From CAYHHI01 sp964356335 (GTDB taxonomy: Bacteria; Arandabacterota; Arandabacteria; Arandabacterales; Arandabacteraceae), in NCBI GenBank assembly GCA_964356335.1, contig CAYHHI010000026.1, forward strand, positions 1-41,744: a DNA stretch of 41,744 bases, in the 5' to 3' direction. Each line of letters starts with the position of its first letter. Within the stretch, counting starts at the first letter, position 1. A program made the position numbers and the translations under genes. The notes under the pieces were generated by a model that saw nothing but the letters and a program-made list of their open reading frames with translations, made no database searches and was not told where the DNA came from. Below, piece by piece: positions 9,401-17,621 of the stretch.

Positions 9401-9830
9401 GCAGAGGTTTGGGATATGCACGCAGGCTTCCCACCACGGGTTCGACACTGCCTGCGCGGCCCTTCCCCAAGTAGTCAAGCGACCCATCTTCACTGACAAT
9501 GACGACGGAATTCTTTCCAGCATATGGGTCCGGCGCAGAGAGAGGATTATCGGGGTCCTGGTGCCAGTCCTTTCCGTCCACAACGAACTTGTACTCGTAG
9601 CGCCCGGGCTTGAGGGACAACCTTATCTCCCACCTGGTTCCTTCAACCTTCGTCAAGGCATCTTTGGCCGGTGCCCACGCGTTGAAATCTCCCGCAACAA
9701 AGACCTGGCTTGCGCCCGGAGCATCAAACGCGAAGAGAATTCCGTCCCGAGTTGCCACCGGCCGCGCACCCGCTTCGAAACAAAGCAGGGTCAGCAATGC
9801 AAGGCCGGAAATCGTGACTCTCCTTGTCAT
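6411..9830 (-). CDS. Exported GH57 alpha-glucan hydrolase with N-terminal CBM48 and C-terminal glucodextranase-like domain
   Basis: About 1139 residues. A signal peptide (1 to about 22) is followed by a CBM48/AMPK-type glycogen-binding domain (about 28-113, with VFVAGDFNAW and the GRYEYKFVVDG core). The GH57 catalytic domain follows: HQHQP at 150-154, likely nucleophile E444 in MWPSEG, and likely acid/base D551 in LDGENAWE. The C-terminal third carries beta-rich DOMON/glucodextranase-like domains. The final one ends in a WVFGGCD...NIIDL stretch also seen in the giant protein at 18577-25104. Relatives are amylopullulanases or alpha-amylases, so starch or glycogen cleavage is likely; bond specificity is not certain. 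I chose the ATG at 9830 (AGGGGAG nine bases upstream) over a GTG two codons earlier. It follows malE by 73 bases. Confidence 0.9.
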   Translation of the reverse strand: MTRRVTISGLALLTLLCFEAGARPVATRDGILFAFDAPGASQVFVAGDFNAWAPAKDALTKVEGTRWEIRLSLKPGRYEYKFVVDGKDWHQDPDNPLSAPDPYAGKNSVVIVSEDGSLDYLGKGRAGSVEPVVGSLRAYPKPLHLAILWHQHQPRYFKDAKTGEYLEPWVRIHGIKDYYDMVAILEAYPGIKFTVNLTPVLLSQLDEMIAGYDKYVAGREGHLSGSGGKPGFIAGCDMWVRLTLTPPESLTYDEKALILRNFFRMPRETMLDQYPRFKELADKKKGDNDEAIRTTIAAFTNDDWRDLQAWFNLAEFDPDFKEGDVLLPDGQTVSVARLVAKGRGFTEADRAEIIDTQFKILRNIIPAHKRFQDRGQIEIITSPFYHPILPLLCDTDVAREADPRLTLPEKRFSYPQDAAAQVEMACDAYQAYFGKRPRGMWPSEGAVSEAVVPVVADAGITWIATDEEILAKSLGTATLAPHDKYRCYYAGKGGKPIGIIFRDHNLSDDIGFRYSKINGVEAANDLIRKLHEIHEALQNSEGDHVVPIILDGENAWENFERDGKEFLNSLYSQVSEASWLVPVTISEYFDKVPTTTTLAHLAPGSWIAPNFNTWIGENEENKAWNYLETVREGIDAKRAGLTDQARQEVMNEAYVAEGSDWFWWYGLDQNSGNDESFDNAFRGTLTNIYTMLGETRPQYLWVPIVSTASIEPSRAISGMVSPVLDGTLGEPFEWDRAAYLADTPAAGTEEAGEDMVRGLYYGYDAENLWLRLDIGIPLDDLAARECRASVYFSGKNDLASEAYAKIQPGVPGHAFGFGITSKLDVVFGRDGLFAAFSAADGRGGWTREKSLRVSGSQMIEVAVPFALLELGTGDDLEFGVIGYCGGEEQDLLPDQGFLAFKIPPLGGISYLKTLEDPRDDDYGPGTYVYPSDPVFVDGSFDITSLEVMLDAESNVIFKVAIAGEVASPWGGITGYSLQAVDLYIDLDGIPDSGQRDLFLARKARTVPENAWEYFVRASMDSVGMYDRGGRRLDTVAVTSYADPATSSIFIKFPRAAVGAAEGWNVIVAMLGHDGYSEGGIRAVKANREQWVFGGCDRENLCPNIIDLVADDGQSQEDILGSYKATGELSEIPAIGIRFP

Positions 9831-9903
9831 CTCCACTCACTCCCCTAAGTCTAGAGTCTCTTTGCCATCCGATCCCACTCGCTCTCTCGATCACCACCCA
9901 CCC

Positions 9904-11151
9904 TTACTTCAGGCTCGCCTTGAGCGCCTCTTCCTCAGCAAGGATGCCGTCAACCAGTTTGCATGCGGACGCCATAGCTTCTCTAACCGTCTTCCTGTCG
10001 TCAAGTGCCGCCTGCATCTCAGGATTCACGGCATTCTCGATCTCGGGATAGCTTCCCGTCTGCGGCCTCGGTTTGGCATACTTCATCTGCTCCAGGAAGA
10101 TCTTAAGATAGGGATGCTTGGTGAAATCAATGAGATCGTCCGCACGCATGTTGACGGGAATCTGCCCCAGACTGTTCGCCCACTTCGCCTGCACATCTTT
10201 GGACACTATGAACATGAGGAACTTGCACGCTTCCTGGGGATGCTTGCATGTGCTGAAAACCACAAGGTTGTTCCCACCGACGTTGGTGGCGTAGCCTGCG
10301 GGACCACTGGGGATCAGCGTGACGCCGAAGTCGATGCCGGCACCCTCAAGCCCCGTCACGGCCCACGGCCCATTGAAGATCATCGCATATTTGCGGCTCT
10401 GAAATCCCATGTCATCACGGACGCCGCCGGCACGCCATGCGCCCCCCTCGATGCCATACTTGGTGTAGAGATCGACCTTGAACTGGAAACCCGCCACGGC
10501 GGCATCACCGGCAAGGGCGCACTTCTTTTCGGCTCCGAGGATGTCACCGCCAAAAGAGTATATGAATGGAAGCGACCACCAGAGCGAATTTCTCATGCCG
10601 AAGCCGAAAATGCCCGCCTTTCTGTCAGTGAGTCTCTTCCCGTACTCGACAAACTCCAGCCATGTCTGTGGAGGTTTGGTGGGATCAAGTCCCGCCTTTG
10701 TGAACATTTCCTTGTTGTAGAAAAGGCAAAGCCCGTTGACCTGATCTGGAAGGCCGTAGGTTTTACCGTCAATCATACAGGAGCTCAGGGCGACTGGCCG
10801 CAGATCTGCTTGAGCCGCCCGAACTCCATACGCATCGAGAGCCCACAGGGCTCCTCTTATTGCCACCTTCGGAAGAAATCCGACATCCACTCGGGCAATG
10901 TCAGGTGCCGTGTCAGTTGCAAGAGCCGTGAGAATCTTGGGCTCAAGGCCGTCAAATGGAATGCTCACCGGCCGGATCTTGATGCCGGGATTGGCCTGCT
11001 CGAATTCCTGGGCCAGTGAGAGGAAAACCGCTCTTTCCTCAGTGTTGTAGGTCTCCCAGACTGTGAGAATAACGCCTTCCTGGGCCTTTTCCCTGGCGCA
11101 GCCGGCAACGAGAACTGCAAACAAGACGAGTACAGGTACCAGGTGCTTCAT
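9904..11151 (-). CDS. malE: MalE-type sugar-binding lipoprotein of an ABC importer
   Basis: A 415-residue extracytoplasmic solute-binding protein (family 1). The signal peptide ends in the lipobox LVAGC with the acylated Cys at 18, then the SBP fold begins with TVWETYNTEER and a DIARVDVGF segment. A downstream FNGPWAV segment is typical of maltose/oligosaccharide binders. The ATG at 11151 has GGAGG seven bases upstream and starts the signal peptide cleanly; a longer frame to 11187 has no better start. It follows the two permease genes by 134 bases and precedes the GH57 gene, so malto-oligosaccharides are the expected ligand (inference). Confidence 0.9.
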   Translation of the reverse strand: MKHLVPVLVLFAVLVAGCAREKAQEGVILTVWETYNTEERAVFLSLAQEFEQANPGIKIRPVSIPFDGLEPKILTALATDTAPDIARVDVGFLPKVAIRGALWALDAYGVRAAQADLRPVALSSCMIDGKTYGLPDQVNGLCLFYNKEMFTKAGLDPTKPPQTWLEFVEYGKRLTDRKAGIFGFGMRNSLWWSLPFIYSFGGDILGAEKKCALAGDAAVAGFQFKVDLYTKYGIEGGAWRAGGVRDDMGFQSRKYAMIFNGPWAVTGLEGAGIDFGVTLIPSGPAGYATNVGGNNLVVFSTCKHPQEACKFLMFIVSKDVQAKWANSLGQIPVNMRADDLIDFTKHPYLKIFLEQMKYAKPRPQTGSYPEIENAVNPEMQAALDDRKTVREAMASACKLVDGILAEEEALKASLK

Positions 11152-11285
11152 CGATCTTCCTCCTTCTCGCTTCCTGTCACTTTCCATTTCGGACGCTACC
11201 CATTTCTAATACACACCTTATAACTGATCACTCCTTCGTGTGTTTCTCTTGCGTCCCCGGGTCTTCGTCCCACGCCGTGCCTTCC

Positions 11286-12098
11286 TCATTCCTTTATCGC
11301 ACCCTTGGTCATGCCTTCTATGAAGTAGCGCTGGGCAAACACAAAGATCAACGCTATGGGCACAATCGAGACAGCCGACGCAGCCATCTTGAGGGTGTAC
11401 AGCTCCTCATGGGCCTGTTTGAACATGGCAAGTCCCACCGGCACCGTGTAGAGACTTTCCTTGTTGGTCACGATCAGCTGCCAGAGGAAATTGCTCCAGT
11501 GGAACTGGAAAGTGAGAAGAAAGAGGGTTGCAATGACGGGAAGCGATAGCGGCACCACGACCCGGCCGTAGATTTGAAAATCATTTGCTCCATCCATCTT
11601 GGCCGCATCAACGAGGCTCCTCGGAATGGTCTCCATATACTGCTTCAGGAGGAAGAGCCCAAAGACGTTGGCAAGGTGGGGAACGATCATTGCCCGGTAT
11701 GTATTCATCCAGCCGAGCTTCTTGACGATGGCAAACTGGGGCACCACGTATATGAGCCCGGGAACCATCATAGAGGCAATGAGAACAGCAAAGATCTTGT
11801 TCTTCAGGACGAAGTCCTTGAAAGAGAACGCATATGCCGCGAGCGTTGCGAAGAGGGTGGCTAAGAGCCCAGCCGCGAGCGCAACGATCGTGCTGTTCAC
11901 AAAGTACTTCAGGAAGCCGAATTCAGCAAACACCCGCCTGAAGTTCTCAAGCGTGGGGTTCCTCGGAAAGATCTGGGGATCGAATTCGTGCCCGGGCTGC
12001 TTGAAGGCGGTGACAAGCATCCATACGAAGGGAAAGAGCACGACAAGGGCGGCAGACGCCAGGGCAGCGTAGAGGGCAACAATCTTGAGCAGCTTCAT
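11286..12098 (-). CDS. malG: MalG-type ABC sugar permease
   Basis: About 270 residues with six membrane segments, of the binding-protein-dependent transport inner-membrane family. The EAA loop that docks on the ATPase reads VDAAKMDGANDF...VVPLSLP. It pairs with the MalF-type permease 9 bases upstream. I prefer the ATG at 12098, which has AGGTGG just upstream, over a GTG three codons earlier. The substrate cannot be read from the permease alone; the GH57 and CBM48 neighbours point to alpha-glucan oligosaccharides. Confidence 0.92.
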   Translation of the reverse strand: MKLLKIVALYAALASAALVVLFPFVWMLVTAFKQPGHEFDPQIFPRNPTLENFRRVFAEFGFLKYFVNSTIVALAAGLLATLFATLAAYAFSFKDFVLKNKIFAVLIASMMVPGLIYVVPQFAIVKKLGWMNTYRAMIVPHLANVFGLFLLKQYMETIPRSLVDAAKMDGANDFQIYGRVVVPLSLPVIATLFLLTFQFHWSNFLWQLIVTNKESLYTVPVGLAMFKQAHEELYTLKMAASAVSIVPIALIFVFAQRYFIEGMTKGAIKE

Positions 12099-12107
12099 TT
12101 GGGCCAC

Positions 12108-13028
12108 CTAGTACTCGGTTTTCGGCCTCAGGATACGCATGTTTATGAGTGACACGGCCACTGCTATAACCAGCAAGACATAGGACATCGCCGCAGCGTA
12201 GCCGAGCTTGAGTTTCACGTAGAAAGTATCGAAAAGATAATAGCCTGTGACCCAGGTGGCGCCGTAGGCCTTGCCTCCAACATCGACGCTGGGACCGCCC
12301 GCCGTCATCGCATAGACTTCTACGAATGCGTTTAGAGCGGCGACCACACCTACGATCACCATGAAAAGCGTGATGGGCCGTAGGAGCGGAAGCGTAATCA
12401 TCCGGAGCTTCTGCCACCAGGTCGCACCGTCCACTTCGGCGGCTTCGTAAACTGACTCGGGAATGTTCTGAAGCGCTGCGAGATAGAGGATCATCCCGAA
12501 GCCCGCGCCCTTCAAGACATTGACCAAGACCACCGCCGGCATCGCCGTCCATGGCCTTCCCAGGAAGCCCTGCTCGGAGAAGTAGTGGATTGATAGCCTC
12601 TCAAGGATCCCGTTGAGCACGCCGTAGTGCGGGCTATAGATGAACGTCCAGACAATCCCGACAACGAAGAGATCAAGCACGTACGGGAGGAAAAATGCCG
12701 TTCTGAAGAGGCCGTGAAGTCTGAGCCTGCCATGGAGAAGAACAGCCAGAAGAAGCGAGGAAGAGATCCCGAGCGGCACAATCAGCGCAGCATAGTAAAA
12801 CGTCATCAAAAGGGACCATCTGAAGAGGCCGTCCTTGAAGAGGTCAACGAAGTTGGCAAGGCCGACGAAGCGGAGGTTCTCGAAAACGTTGACAAGCGTC
12901 GTCACCTTGTTCAGGCTGAGATAGAAGGAATAGAGCAAGGGATACGCGAGAAAGATCGCGAAGATCGCGATGAAGGGCGAGAGGAATACGAAAGCGGAGA
13001 CGTTATCTCGTAAGGCAGACCTCTTCAT
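12108..13028 (-). CDS. malF: MalF-type ABC sugar permease
   Basis: A 306-residue six-helix permease of the MalF/UgpA family. The EAA motif is clear (YEAAEVDGATWWQKLRMITL). Unlike E. coli MalF it lacks the large periplasmic P2 insertion, as is usual for short MalF/LacF-type proteins. The ATG lies eight bases after the CBM48 lipoprotein gene. No ATPase gene is adjacent. The only candidate in the window is the MalK/UgpC-type gene at 34016-35116, about 21 kb upstream on the same strand. Confidence 0.92.
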   Translation of the reverse strand: MKRSALRDNVSAFVFLSPFIAIFAIFLAYPLLYSFYLSLNKVTTLVNVFENLRFVGLANFVDLFKDGLFRWSLLMTFYYAALIVPLGISSSLLLAVLLHGRLRLHGLFRTAFFLPYVLDLFVVGIVWTFIYSPHYGVLNGILERLSIHYFSEQGFLGRPWTAMPAVVLVNVLKGAGFGMILYLAALQNIPESVYEAAEVDGATWWQKLRMITLPLLRPITLFMVIVGVVAALNAFVEVYAMTAGGPSVDVGGKAYGATWVTGYYLFDTFYVKLKLGYAAAMSYVLLVIAVAVSLINMRILRPKTEY

Positions 13029-13036
13029 CAGCCTAC

Positions 13037-13792
13037 CTACTTGACGGTAAGCACTGAATTGTTACCACCGAAGGGGTCAGGTACCTTGTCGGGATTCTTG
13101 GGATCTTCGTAGTACTGGCCGTCTGCATAGAACTTGTATTCATACCTCCCCGGCTTGACCTTGGTGGTCACGCGCCATATGCCATCCTGACCCTTCTCGA
13201 GCCTTGTCTTTGTGAGCGACCACTCGTTGAACTGGCCTGCCACGAAGACTTCCTTTGCATCGGGCAGGTCGATCTCGAACGTGATGTCTTGCTCCTTGCC
13301 GCCTGATGGAGCCTCTGGGGCCGACTTGGACTCACCCGAGAGAACGGTGCCGGTGATCACTTCATACTCATACTTGACATTCTCAGGGACTATCACTAAC
13401 GAGTTTGTGACGCCTCCCTCCACTCCCGTGTTGGGATTACTCGGGTCGGTCTCCCAGCGAACGCTATTATCGATCACGAATTTGTATTGGTATCTTCCGG
13501 GCGGCAGAGGTTTCACTATTGTCCATATGCCATCGCCGCCCTCATCGCTCATGGGATCAATCGAGGAATCGTAACGGCCTCCGCCCGTTGTGCCCGCCCA
13601 GTTGTTGAAGCTCCCCGCAAGCGTCACCATCCTTGCAGCAGGCGCTTCATATTGAAAGAGGATACCGCCTTCGACCTCATGAGGTGAAGGGAGTCTGTTC
13701 CGGATGCTCTTTGAGACCGTTGAACAGGCGACGACCAGGCAGATGGTGACCAGGCATGCGGTCACGACCACAAGAAGTAGCGGATTCCTCAT
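13037..13792 (-). CDS. Lipoprotein with two CBM48 (glycogen-binding) domains
   Basis: A 251-residue protein with a lipoprotein-type signal (lipobox LVVAC, Cys at 23) and no enzyme domain. Two CBM48/AMPK-type modules follow, about residues 40-135 (VTLAGSFNNWAG ... GRYQYKFVIDN) and 165-250 (VFVAGQFNEWS ... GRYEYKFYADG). A Ser/Pro/Glu-rich linker separates them. These domains bind alpha-1,4 glucans, so the protein probably holds starch or glycogen at a membrane surface. I prefer the ATG at 13792 (GGGAGG eight bases upstream) over a TTG twelve codons earlier. Its place between a CBM48-barrel gene and malF supports a glucan-capture role; inner versus outer membrane location is not known. Confidence 0.85.
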   Translation of the reverse strand: MRNPLLLVVVTACLVTICLVVACSTVSKSIRNRLPSPHEVEGGILFQYEAPAARMVTLAGSFNNWAGTTGGGRYDSSIDPMSDEGGDGIWTIVKPLPPGRYQYKFVIDNSVRWETDPSNPNTGVEGGVTNSLVIVPENVKYEYEVITGTVLSGESKSAPEAPSGGKEQDITFEIDLPDAKEVFVAGQFNEWSLTKTRLEKGQDGIWRVTTKVKPGRYEYKFYADGQYYEDPKNPDKVPDPFGGNNSVLTVK

Positions 13793-13849
13793 CCCCAAGA
13801 CCTCCCGAAGCGCAGAACTTGCCTCCAATGCTGAACCGTCATCTCCGTT

Positions 13850-16054
13850 TCAGAAAGAAATCACTCCCATCAGGGAGATTATCTTCAAGTCCTCAAGCGC
13901 CTTCTCGCCTTCGATCAGATTCGCCCTCGGATCGAGCCAGAGATAGCTTGAAAGCCATCGCTCGCGCCCCATCTCTCTGCCATCGACCGGCGTGTCTCGG
14001 TAATAGAGCGGGTTGAGGCCATAACCGAGTCTGATCTCAACTTTGGATACCGGGCTCCAGACAAGCGCAACATGCGGATTGACGAAGCTCTTATCACTCT
14101 CCGAAGGAGGTCGCACCGTAGGAGATGACGCCGCTGACGGCACATCGCCCTGGGCATAGGCCATCGTCTCCCAATCATAGCTCACACGCCGGAAGTTATA
14201 GTAGAGGCTCCAGTTGCCCTTGATCTTGAAGTTGCCTTTCACGATCCACTGGTTTCTATCGAACTCCGTGGGCATCCTGCCGCTGATATTGTCACGCGTG
14301 TTTTCATATAGAAGATTGTACGTCAACCTCTCCTTCAGGAGACTGCCCCCGATTGTGGGACGGATTTCCACCCAGGTAACATCGTAATCCGGCAAATCGC
14401 CGGCGGGGTAATTCCACGTGCGTCTGGAGACGCCGAGATGGAATCCAAAATCCAACCCCAGGACTTTGGTCGACGCATCGAGTTCGGTGACGTCGAAGGT
14501 TCGCTCGGGGAGCGGTCGCTGCTCATAGACGATGAAGCGATCTACACTCTGCACTCTGACATAAGTTTCCTTGTAGGTGGTGTCGCTGAGAATCGGCAGC
14601 CCATAGAAGAGGAGCAGGGAATTATCAGGATCCTCAAAGGGCAGAGCATCATTGGTTACGAACACCTCGTCAGGTCTCATGCCGTCGTTATGAATCCTCT
14701 CAAATGATAGGGATACCGAGTGGTCGCCCGTTGAAGCTTCCAGACCCGCCTTCCCCCGCGTCCCTTTCTCATCGCCGATGGGCACGTCAATCTTACCGTC
14801 ACCAAACTGATCCCCGGTGCGGATTCTGTTACCGGCATCCCATTTGGCTTCATAGGAGATCTTGCCAAATTCCCCGGAGATGGTGATCGGCTCAATCGGC
14901 TTGAAGCTGGCATCCCCTGACCAGAACCAATCGGTGGTCCCCAGCTCGAAACAGAAACTCGCGTAGTCACCGCTCTCCTGCTGGTACTTCTTGAGAGCAC
15001 TGGACAGGTCTCGCCCCTCAAACGGGATCCACCAGCCGTTCTTCTTCGACAGGTAGGTCATGCCAAAGGTCACACCGGCCACGGTCTTCTTACCTCTCAC
15101 TCCAAGAATGTCTGTCCCGACATTGTCATACCTCGGCATGCTGTCAACCTGGACTGTGTCGGGCAGGAACGAGTATCGCCAGCGCACCGGGCTGTTATAT
15201 ACGTCATAGTCATAAGTGTTGGAGTACAAAGCCTGAAAGTCGGCCCCCGCGAGCCTCAGGTTGCCAATCATGCCCTGGGTCCCCCTGCCGAAGTCAAGCC
15301 TGTCCTCGAGCAGGGTCCCCGAGAGATCCTCATGCCCGATGGGGTGCATGGGGTCGTCAAAGCTCAATATCTCTTCATTGTGATAGGCCATGATGTCAAA
15401 ACAGCTGCTATGGAAGGCAAGGTGCCCCGCATAGAGGTCAGTCCTTACCTCGCGGATGTCCCCGACTCCGCTGTCGATGCGCATGATCACGGATCCCTTG
15501 ATGTCTGAGCCAACCGTCGGATTGACACTCACGTACATCTCGTGCGCGGGCCTCGAGAGTCTCCACCTCACATCCCCGAGCGGAGGACTCCCCTCACCGT
15601 AAACCGGACGCGCGTCTTTCCGCGTGGTGTACGTTCCCCTGAACCAGCCATTTATCATCACTCGTACATTGGCAGCGGTGTTGGAAATCGGCGTGGCGCC
15701 TCCCGTTACCACCGGTTCGCCGTCCTTATCGATCTCCAGCCCCGAGTTGCCGTAGTCTCCGACAACCTTGGGGTTCTCCGGATCGGCCATCCAGGTGCTG
15801 CCGTTCACCACAAACTTGTACTCGTATTTTCCCGGCGAAAGGGGCACAACCACCCGCCAGGTGCCTTCACCGTCCTTGACCATCGGGTTGGCTCTTCCAT
15901 CCCAGTTGTTGAATGAGCCGGCAAGCGAGACCGAATAGGCCGACGGATCGTAGTAGGTGAACTCCACTCCGCCAGGTGCCTTGGCTGTGCCTCCATAGGA
16001 TGCCGTGACGGCAGTCAAGAGCCCTATTGCGAGCACTACCCCTGCGCTCTTCAT
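13850..16054 (-). CDS. Outer-membrane beta-barrel protein with N-terminal CBM48 domain
   Basis: A 734-residue protein with a signal peptide (1 to about 22, cut after SYG or AKA). Residues about 28-115 form a CBM48 glycogen-binding domain (VSLAGSFNNWDG ... GKYEYKFVVNG). The remaining ~600 residues alternate hydrophobic and polar positions with many aromatic residues and turn motifs, as expected for a large outer-membrane barrel (for example GNFKIKGNWSLYYNFRR and VEIRLGYGLNPLY). It ends in MGVISF, a terminal-aromatic pattern like BAM-inserted barrels. The ATG has GGAGG eight bases upstream. I know no characterised protein with this architecture; a glucan-binding porin or surface anchor is the best guess. 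Confidence 0.75.
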   Translation of the reverse strand: MKSAGVVLAIGLLTAVTASYGGTAKAPGGVEFTYYDPSAYSVSLAGSFNNWDGRANPMVKDGEGTWRVVVPLSPGKYEYKFVVNGSTWMADPENPKVVGDYGNSGLEIDKDGEPVVTGGATPISNTAANVRVMINGWFRGTYTTRKDARPVYGEGSPPLGDVRWRLSRPAHEMYVSVNPTVGSDIKGSVIMRIDSGVGDIREVRTDLYAGHLAFHSSCFDIMAYHNEEILSFDDPMHPIGHEDLSGTLLEDRLDFGRGTQGMIGNLRLAGADFQALYSNTYDYDVYNSPVRWRYSFLPDTVQVDSMPRYDNVGTDILGVRGKKTVAGVTFGMTYLSKKNGWWIPFEGRDLSSALKKYQQESGDYASFCFELGTTDWFWSGDASFKPIEPITISGEFGKISYEAKWDAGNRIRTGDQFGDGKIDVPIGDEKGTRGKAGLEASTGDHSVSLSFERIHNDGMRPDEVFVTNDALPFEDPDNSLLLFYGLPILSDTTYKETYVRVQSVDRFIVYEQRPLPERTFDVTELDASTKVLGLDFGFHLGVSRRTWNYPAGDLPDYDVTWVEIRPTIGGSLLKERLTYNLLYENTRDNISGRMPTEFDRNQWIVKGNFKIKGNWSLYYNFRRVSYDWETMAYAQGDVPSAASSPTVRPPSESDKSFVNPHVALVWSPVSKVEIRLGYGLNPLYYRDTPVDGREMGRERWLSSYLWLDPRANLIEGEKALEDLKIISLMGVISF

Positions 16055-16068
16055 CCCGGTTTCCTCCG

Positions 16069-17586
16069 TTAGTAATTCAACCTGAGAAAGGCTTTGAAAA
16101 GGCGTTTAGTCGTGTCACTGCTTTCATGTTTTGCGAACGCGTCGGTGTTGACAAGGTCCTTGCTCTGTTCCCCGTCACCGAATTCGACGAAGAACTCAGC
16201 GCTCTTCCATCCTTTGTACTGGATCTGTGCGAAGACCGTTTCCCGGGCCTCGGTCTTCTCGTCGGCCGTCAACAGCCGTATGTAGAACTTCCAGTTCTCG
16301 GTGAGGTTGGCATTCGCTTCGAATCCGTACACGCGCAGCTCGTATTCCGTGCCGATGTCTTTGATCCTGAACTGAGTCCGGATCTTGACCAGTTTATTCT
16401 CGCCGCCCACCTCAAACAAGACATTGGGCCAGGTGCCATCCTTGTTTACAGATCGCTTGTATTCGACCTTACCATTGAAACCGCGAACGAACTCAACGTA
16501 TATCTCACCGCCGGTCTCCTCAGTCGGCCTTCTGGTGCTCGCAAAGGTGTGGGGCTTTCTGCGGGATCTCCAGCCTTTGAGGTTGATTGCTTTCCTGGGA
16601 AGCCGGTAATCCATCTGAAGGTAATGGCCGTGGTAGTCATTATCAGCCCGAATATCGTCCTTCGCGAGGCCCTGAGTGTAGAAGTTGTCATCATAGTCAA
16701 AAAGCGATCCGATCAAGGTGACGGGGCCGTAGCCTATATCTCTCAGCTCGAGCTTCCAGCCATAAGGCTTCTTATCGCCGAGCCAGCCGGAGAAGTTCCT
16801 ACCCATCTCACCAAAGAGGGTCGCCCGTCCGAAACGTGAAATCGGTTTGACCAAGTCGCCAAGCGCAACTTCCAGATCACCCGCGCCTACTTCATCATAT
16901 TCCCGCTCCCCTCTTCCATAGTCTTTCCGTCCATAGGTAGCGCCAAAGACCAGTCGGTCGTTGAGGAACGGCCTCCGCAAACGGCTCCCCCTGTAATCAT
17001 CGGTGCTCATGATATCCGCAAGATAAGATGTGTTGCCCGATGGAACAAGGGTATCGGGCATGACGATCAAAGGGTAGCTGGTGCTCTTGTCACTGTAAAA
17101 CGCCGTGAAGGTGAAACCCAAGATGCCCCAGGCATCAAGCCTCACACCCTGTGCCTTGGGTCCGTTGTCATGAGCTTTCATGATATCCGGGCCCACGCTG
17201 TAATAATCATTTATGATATCCTGGCTCACCATGTTCAAGAGAGGCTCATTGAGCCAGAACCTGTCCTGACCCGTGAAAAGGTAGGTCTCGACGTGGCTGC
17301 CCCTGTACTTGAGGTGACCTTCTTTCAGGAAGAAGAAGTTCTTCCACTCCTCGTTCTCCCACTTGTTTGAGCGAGCCTGGAACTTGAGAAAACCCTCGAT
17401 GTCCTGCCAGGGGCTCGACTTGATCCTCAGCTCGGCGAACAGCTGCGGATTGTCGAGTCTCCAGACTCGAGACTCGCCGCTGAGTTGTGATAATGCTTCG
17501 GTGTAGCCTTCAAGACTGGTCACGCCCTGGGCAGCGCTCTGCCAGACCACCAGAATCGCAAAGAGAAACAAGCCGCAGCCTCTCAC
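16069..17586 (-). CDS. Predicted outer-membrane beta-barrel protein, unknown family
   Basis: About 505 residues with a signal peptide (MRGCGLFLFAILVV, cleaved near SAAQG). The body has amphipathic strands with many aromatic residues, alternating polarity and short Gly/Asp turns. It ends in the aromatic-terminal LNY typical of barrel signals. I see no CBM or enzyme motif. I chose the GTG at 17586 because GGAGG lies seven bases upstream and the signal peptide then starts directly. The alternative is a TTG at 17625 that overlaps the previous stop as TTGA. It precedes the CBM48-barrel gene by 14 bases and may be a partner barrel or specific porin. Confidence 0.7.
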   Translation of the reverse strand: MRGCGLFLFAILVVWQSAAQGVTSLEGYTEALSQLSGESRVWRLDNPQLFAELRIKSSPWQDIEGFLKFQARSNKWENEEWKNFFFLKEGHLKYRGSHVETYLFTGQDRFWLNEPLLNMVSQDIINDYYSVGPDIMKAHDNGPKAQGVRLDAWGILGFTFTAFYSDKSTSYPLIVMPDTLVPSGNTSYLADIMSTDDYRGSRLRRPFLNDRLVFGATYGRKDYGRGEREYDEVGAGDLEVALGDLVKPISRFGRATLFGEMGRNFSGWLGDKKPYGWKLELRDIGYGPVTLIGSLFDYDDNFYTQGLAKDDIRADNDYHGHYLQMDYRLPRKAINLKGWRSRRKPHTFASTRRPTEETGGEIYVEFVRGFNGKVEYKRSVNKDGTWPNVLFEVGGENKLVKIRTQFRIKDIGTEYELRVYGFEANANLTENWKFYIRLLTADEKTEARETVFAQIQYKGWKSAEFFVEFGDGEQSKDLVNTDAFAKHESSDTTKRLFKAFLRLNY

Positions 17587-17621
17587 GACCGAGCCTCCAT
17601 GACCTCCACACTCGTATGGTC

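Noticed and set aside
9610..11019. A 469-codon open frame on the plus strand
   Set aside because: It lies antisense to the malE gene and the start of the GH57 gene, both with clear family motifs. Its translation resembles no protein family; it is a by-product of codon bias on the opposite strand.
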